Part shown: one piece after another, positions 34,483-37,516 of the stretch | Numbering within the stretch: the stretch's first letter is position 1 | How the letters are laid out: every line of letters begins with the position of its first letter | Source: Beijerinckia sp. L45 | GTDB taxonomy: Bacteria > Pseudomonadota > Alphaproteobacteria > Rhizobiales > Beijerinckiaceae | Length of the DNA: 37,516 bases | Direction of reading: 5' to 3' | Assembly (NCBI RefSeq): GCF_009765775.1 | Contig: NZ_LMUU01000193.1 | Span: forward strand, 21,186-58,701 | Position numbers and translations under genes: made by a program | The notes under the pieces: generated by a model | What the model was told of the DNA's origin: nothing | Seen by the model: the letters and a program-made list of their open reading frames with translations, nothing else | Database searches by the model: none

Positions 34483-34759
34483 GGTTCATTTCCGCGTGCG
34501 CTGGCCCGATGGCGGCCTCGACACCTGCTATTCGCCCTCGACCGTCATCAAGGACTTTTTCGTCGCCGGGCAGGCCTATCCGCTCGACGAATTCCTGCAG
34601 CGCAGCCGCTCCGGCCTCAATGCCGCCAGCGAGCGCGTTCGCGCGCTCTACGGCATGAGCTGTTCGCGCGCGCTCGGTCAACTCGCCGCGATCGAAGCCA
34701 AAGCCAAGAGCCAACCGACCGAAGGCGCATCGGTGCTCGTCGAAGCCTTCAGCGCCTGA
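34475..34759 (+). CDS. nitG: MSMEG_0570-family nitrogen starvation response protein, NitG
   Basis: 94 residues from ATG 34475. Starts MPEVHFRVRWPDGGLDTCYS and continues SPSTVIKDFFVAGQAYPLDE, SLNAASERVRALYG-type segments (here SGLNAASERVRALYGMSCSR), matching the small MSMEG_0570 family. Cytoplasmic, no known domain; function unknown. It overlaps nitF by 8 nt and lies 26 bp before nitH. Confidence 0.87.
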   Translation: MPEVHFRVRWPDGGLDTCYSPSTVIKDFFVAGQAYPLDEFLQRSRSGLNAASERVRALYGMSCSRALGQLAAIEAKAKSQPTEGASVLVEAFSA

Positions 34760-34785
34760 CACCGCCACTCGTAGGAGATCCCACC

Positions 34786-36096
34786 ATGATCGTCGAAGGC
34801 GCGCCGGACAAAGCCCCGGCCCAGCAGTTCAAGGGCCACGTTCCCGTCCTCATCGTCGGCGGCGGCCAGGCTGGTCTTTCCGTCAGCTACCATCTCAAGC
34901 AGGCCGGCATCGAGCATGTGCTGCTGGAGAAAAACCGCATTGGCTTCAGCTGGCGTTCGGAGCGCTGGGACAGCTTTTGTCTGGTGACGCCGAACTGGCA
35001 GTGTGCGCTGCCGGACTTTCCCTATCAGGGCACCGATCCCGATGGGTTCATGCTGAAGGACCAGATCGTCGACTACGTCGAAGCCTTCGCCAAGAAAGTC
35101 GACGCGCCGATCCACGAGGGCGTCGCCGTCACCGCGGTGCGTCGCAACGAAGACGGCCTGTTCGAGATCGAGAGCACGATGGGCGCCTGGACCGCCGATC
35201 AGGTGGTGATGGCGATCAGCGGCTACCACCATCCTTCGATCCCGCGTCAGGCGGAACGGCTACCGCTGGCGACGAAGCAGCTGCATTCGCGGGACTACAA
35301 GAATTCCGCGCAAATCCCGAAGGGTGAGATCCTCATCATCGGGACCGGCCAGTCCGGCTGCCAGATCGCCGAGGATCTGCACCTTGCAGGCCGTAAGGTG
35401 CACATCGCCGTTGGCAGCGCCCCGCGCTCTCCGCGCTTCTATCGCGGCAAGGACGCGATCAAGTGGCTCGACGAGATGGGTTATTACAAGACCACCGTCG
35501 CGACGCATCCCCTCAAGGAGAAGGTCCGCAAGAAGGCCAACCACTACCTAACCGGCCGCGAAGGGGGACGCGAAATCGATCTGCGCCGCTTTGCCGCCGA
35601 GGGCATGAAGGTCTACGGGCATCTCGAGACGGTGGATGGGCCGGCCCTGACCTTCAAGCCGGACCTGGCGAAAATGCTGGAGTCGGCGGACAGGACCTAC
35701 AATGGCATCCGCGCGATGATCGATGATTACATCGCGGAACACGGGATCGAGGCGCCGGCCGAGCCGGCCTACGTGCCGCCGTGGACGGTCACCACGGAGC
35801 CGACCGCCCTCGATCTCGACGCCGCCAATATCAAGACGGTGATCTGGGGCACAGGCTTCCGCGCCGATTTCTCGATGGTCGACATCCCGGTCTTCGACGG
35901 CAAGGGCTATCCCGGCCATGTCCGCGGCGTCACGCCGGTACCGGGCCTCTATTTCATCGGTCTGGGCTGGTTGTGGACCTGGGGCTCGGGGCGCTTTTCC
36001 GGCATCGCCGAGGATGCCCGCCATATCAGCGCTACGATCGGGACCAGATATTGGGCGGCGGATCTGGCTGGCGCACCGCGGACGCGGGTGGCGTAG
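34786..36096 (+). CDS. nitH: Flavin-dependent oxidoreductase, NitH of the Nit1C cluster (MSMEG_0569 family)
   Basis: 436 residues from ATG 34786 after AGGAG. FAD-binding VLIVGGGQAGLSVSYHL (about 20-36) and a second Rossmann motif, ILIIGTGQSGCQIAEDL, for NAD(P)H; NWQCALPDFPYQG and the late VIWGTGFRADFSMVD and GLYFIGLGWLWTWGSGRFSG blocks (FAD-binding end) fit class B monooxygenase-like enzymes. The predicted role is oxidation or hydroxylation of the cluster's metabolite using NADPH and oxygen. Last gene of the cluster. Confidence 0.9.
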   Translation: MIVEGAPDKAPAQQFKGHVPVLIVGGGQAGLSVSYHLKQAGIEHVLLEKNRIGFSWRSERWDSFCLVTPNWQCALPDFPYQGTDPDGFMLKDQIVDYVEAFAKKVDAPIHEGVAVTAVRRNEDGLFEIESTMGAWTADQVVMAISGYHHPSIPRQAERLPLATKQLHSRDYKNSAQIPKGEILIIGTGQSGCQIAEDLHLAGRKVHIAVGSAPRSPRFYRGKDAIKWLDEMGYYKTTVATHPLKEKVRKKANHYLTGREGGREIDLRRFAAEGMKVYGHLETVDGPALTFKPDLAKMLESADRTYNGIRAMIDDYIAEHGIEAPAEPAYVPPWTVTTEPTALDLDAANIKTVIWGTGFRADFSMVDIPVFDGKGYPGHVRGVTPVPGLYFIGLGWLWTWGSGRFSGIAEDARHISATIGTRYWAADLAGAPRTRVA

Positions 36097-36104
36097 TTCG
36101 AAGC

Positions 36105-36123
36105 TCCGGCCCGCCGGGCCGGA
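36105..36123. terminator. GC-rich hairpin between nitH and the convergent small gene
   Basis: Perfect 8-bp stem TCCGGCCC (36105-36112) with GGGCCGGA (36116-36123) and a 3-nt GCC loop, 9 bp after the nitH stop. No T-run, so termination is likely but not certain. Confidence 0.6.
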
Positions 36124-36129
36124 CGCGAC

Positions 36130-36423
36130 CTACTTAGCCGAGGTGCGCTTGCGCTTGAGCCGATCGGCGAGTTCGAGCGCCGCCAGAATGGCAAACAGGG
36201 ACAAAGTCCCGAGGATCGCGCCGACGACTTCGTCGCTGCCGCGCAAATCGCCATCGAATGTCGACAGGACGATCACCACGCCCGCAAGGCACAGGCCGGC
36301 CAGCAGAACGGTGCCGAGATCGGCGAAAACGCCGGGAACTTCGGCTTTCACCGCAAAGGAAAAACGCTTCAGGCTGCGCGGTGCTTTGCGCCGGGGGCCA
36401 GCGTGATCCGTAGAAATGCTCAT
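36130..36423 (-). CDS. Small predicted inner-membrane protein (hypothetical)
   Basis: 97 residues. A basic N-terminal tail (about 1-25) is followed by two hydrophobic helices, GTVLLAGLCLAGVVIVL (about 38-54) and VVGAILGTLSLFAILAALEL (about 66-85), and a Lys/Arg-rich end (RLKRKRTSAK). The positive ends suggest both termini face the cytoplasm. No family recognised. It reads toward the nitrilase cluster and appears unconnected with it. Confidence 0.62.
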   Translation of the reverse strand: MSISTDHAGPRRKAPRSLKRFSFAVKAEVPGVFADLGTVLLAGLCLAGVVIVLSTFDGDLRGSDEVVGAILGTLSLFAILAALELADRLKRKRTSAK

Positions 36424-36486
36424 GAACGCTCCGGCGCCGATTGCGATGAAGGGGTCATATCGAATCGAAGACCTTCTGTCAAATTT

Positions 36487-36505
36487 TGTGGGAATTTATC
36501 CCACA
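36487..36505. promoter_or_regulatory. Inverted repeat TGTGGGA-N5-TCCCACA in a promoter region
   Basis: A perfect 7-bp inverted repeat, 5-bp AT spacer ATTTA, in an AT-rich stretch between two divergent genes (36424-36702). It could be an operator for a dimeric regulator; no regulator can be named. Confidence 0.45.
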
Positions 36506-36702
36506 GGAAAGCTTTGCCGCGGCCTGTGGCACTGCACGCCTGCCGCGATGTTGCCATGTTTAAACTCTCTCCGAGTCGATGCGAACTCACGTTTTTCTGA
36601 ATTGCCACGCTGGACGATTTGCGGGGGCTGATGCGCCGTTTGCGTTTCCCCGAAACTCTGGCGATGGTCGCGGCGCATCGCCAAAAGCCCTCAGGATCTC
36701 CC

Positions 36703-37516
36703 ATGACGCCTGCTTTCGTCCTGCCGTTCCACGACATCGTTCCGCGCTTCGCCGGCCCGCTGCGTCATGCCGGGGCGCGGTCCGCCGTGCTCGGCCGGGC
36801 GACCATCGGCGCGTCGGCAAGCCTCGGCGAAGACAGCGTGGTGCGCGCCGACGGACAGGAGGTGCATATCGGCGACGGCGTGTTTCTCGGCCATCGCGCG
36901 ACGGTGCATATCGTCCACGACATTCTACCGGCGATCATCGGGCACAACGTGACGGTCGGCGCCAATTCCATCGTCCACGCCTGCACGGTCGGCGACAATT
37001 GCGTGATCGAGGATGACGTCACCATCCTCGACGCGGCCGTTGTCGAGGACAACGTGCTGATCGAGGCGGGATCCACCGTGTTTCCGCGCAAGGTGCTGAC
37101 GAGCGGGTCGGTCTATGCCGGCAGCCCGGCCGTGCCGGTGCGGCCACTACGCGATGGCGAACTCGCCGAACGCGCCGCGCTTTTGCGCGCGACGCGCACG
37201 AGCGTCGCTGCGCTCCCGCCGAGCGCGGACACTTTCGGCGATGCCGTCTTCATCGCCGGTACGGCGCAGCGCGCCGGGCGCCTCACCTTCGCGCCGGGCT
37301 CCAGCCTGTTCTTCAGCTGCGTCGCCGATGCCGGCAGCGGCTCGATCAGCGTCGGCGAAAATACCAACATCCAGGACAACACGATTCTTTCCGCGGGTTC
37401 GGGTGAGCTGGTGATCGGCCGAGACACGACCGTCGGCCACCACGTGCGGATGGCGGCCGTCCACGTCGGGGCACGGGCGCTCGTCGGCATGGGGGCGGTG
37501 CTGAGCGAAGGCACGA
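36703..37516 (+). CDS. Gamma-carbonic-anhydrase-like protein with two left-handed beta-helix lobes, 3' end cut by window
   Basis: 271 codons visible from ATG 36703. Residues about 28-148 form one hexapeptide-repeat lobe (IGDGVFLGHRATVHIVH, VGANSIVHACTVGDNCVIED, AGSPAVPVRPL), and residues about 185-271 form a second (SISVGENTNIQDNTILSAG, IGRDTTVGHHVRMAAVHVG, LVGMGAVLSEGT). Each resembles gamma-carbonic anhydrase or acyltransferases of that fold. Typical proteins of this type have one lobe. Metal-ligand histidines are only partly kept (H present in IVHAC; GH replaced by GA in lobe 1). Catalytic activity is therefore uncertain. The end of the gene is outside the window. Confidence 0.8.
   Translation, partial: MTPAFVLPFHDIVPRFAGPLRHAGARSAVLGRATIGASASLGEDSVVRADGQEVHIGDGVFLGHRATVHIVHDILPAIIGHNVTVGANSIVHACTVGDNCVIEDDVTILDAAVVEDNVLIEAGSTVFPRKVLTSGSVYAGSPAVPVRPLRDGELAERAALLRATRTSVAALPPSADTFGDAVFIAGTAQRAGRLTFAPGSSLFFSCVADAGSGSISVGENTNIQDNTILSAGSGELVIGRDTTVGHHVRMAAVHVGARALVGMGAVLSEGT

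Noticed and set aside
30230-36096. Ordinary nitrile detoxification or purine biosynthesis operon
   Set aside because: The seven-gene order and the small NitB/NitG proteins fit Nit1C; the AIR-synthase-like protein is not PurM.
1-37516. tRNA, rRNA, CRISPR or insertion-sequence features
   Set aside because: No cloverleaf-like TpsiC arm, rRNA stretch, regular spacer array or transposase was seen when reading both strands by eye; a tool could still find a diverged example.

Overview
The window looks like chromosomal DNA of a high-GC alphaproteobacterium of the order Hyphomicrobiales (Rhizobiales), most likely near Bradyrhizobium, Rhodopseudomonas or Afipia. This rests on codon and GC character, the alphaproteobacterial forms of L32, HisG/HisZ and HisS, several L,D-transpeptidases, and two palindromic intergenic repeats of the kind I associate with Bradyrhizobium-type genomes. 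No rRNA, tRNA, insertion sequence, prophage or CRISPR array is visible. Both ends of the window cut genes (a fumarylacetoacetate-hydrolase family gene at the left, a hexapeptide-repeat protein at the right).

Layout. (1) 1-10.9 kb: an oxalate/formate-themed region. It holds formyl-CoA:oxalate CoA-transferase (frc), an OxlT-like antiporter, a ketopantoate-reductase-like enzyme and an outer-membrane-like protein. Next come mobA, tusA-like, a methyltransferase and mobB (molybdenum cofactor and sulfur transfer), then a LysR regulator and a second, larger oxalate/formate-family transporter. Frc feeds formyl-CoA and formate metabolism, and many formate dehydrogenases need the bis-guanylated molybdenum cofactor that MobA makes, so a link is plausible; oxc and fdh genes are not in the window. 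(2) 11.0-12.1 kb: divergent azoreductase and HxlR regulator, with a perfect palindrome between them. (3) 12.1-19.7 kb: envelope genes (DUF3297, YafK-type L,D-transpeptidase, MltB-type lytic transglycosylase, circularly permuted ATP-grasp plus alpha-E pair, a second L,D-transpeptidase, DUF2076 protein). (4) 19.8-23.7 kb: hisS-hisZ-hisG. (5) 23.7-28.4 kb: YbhN-like membrane protein, tautomerase, DUF1345, polyprenyl synthase, mtgA and rpmF. (6) 28.5-36.1 kb: a MocR/PdxR-type regulator divergent from a complete six-function-plus-NitB nitrilase cluster (Nit1C order nitB-C-D-E-F-G-H: MSMEG_0572-like, nitrilase, radical SAM, GNAT, AIR-synthase-like, MSMEG_0570-like, flavin oxidoreductase). (7) 36.1-37.5 kb: a small membrane protein and a truncated protein with two gamma-carbonic-anhydrase-like left-handed beta-helix lobes.

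The strongest candidate for an under-described system is the Nit1C cluster with its own MocR-family regulator and a repeated ATTGA(A/T)TGCA motif in the divergent promoter. The chemistry of the radical SAM, AIR-synthase-like and flavin enzymes in this cluster is not settled to my knowledge. Also notable are an oxalate/formate transporter that seems to carry the usually separate small subunit as a C-terminal fusion, and a paired palindromic element between hisS and hisZ whose arms show compensatory base changes. All identifications come from reading the sequence and recalling families; no database search was run.
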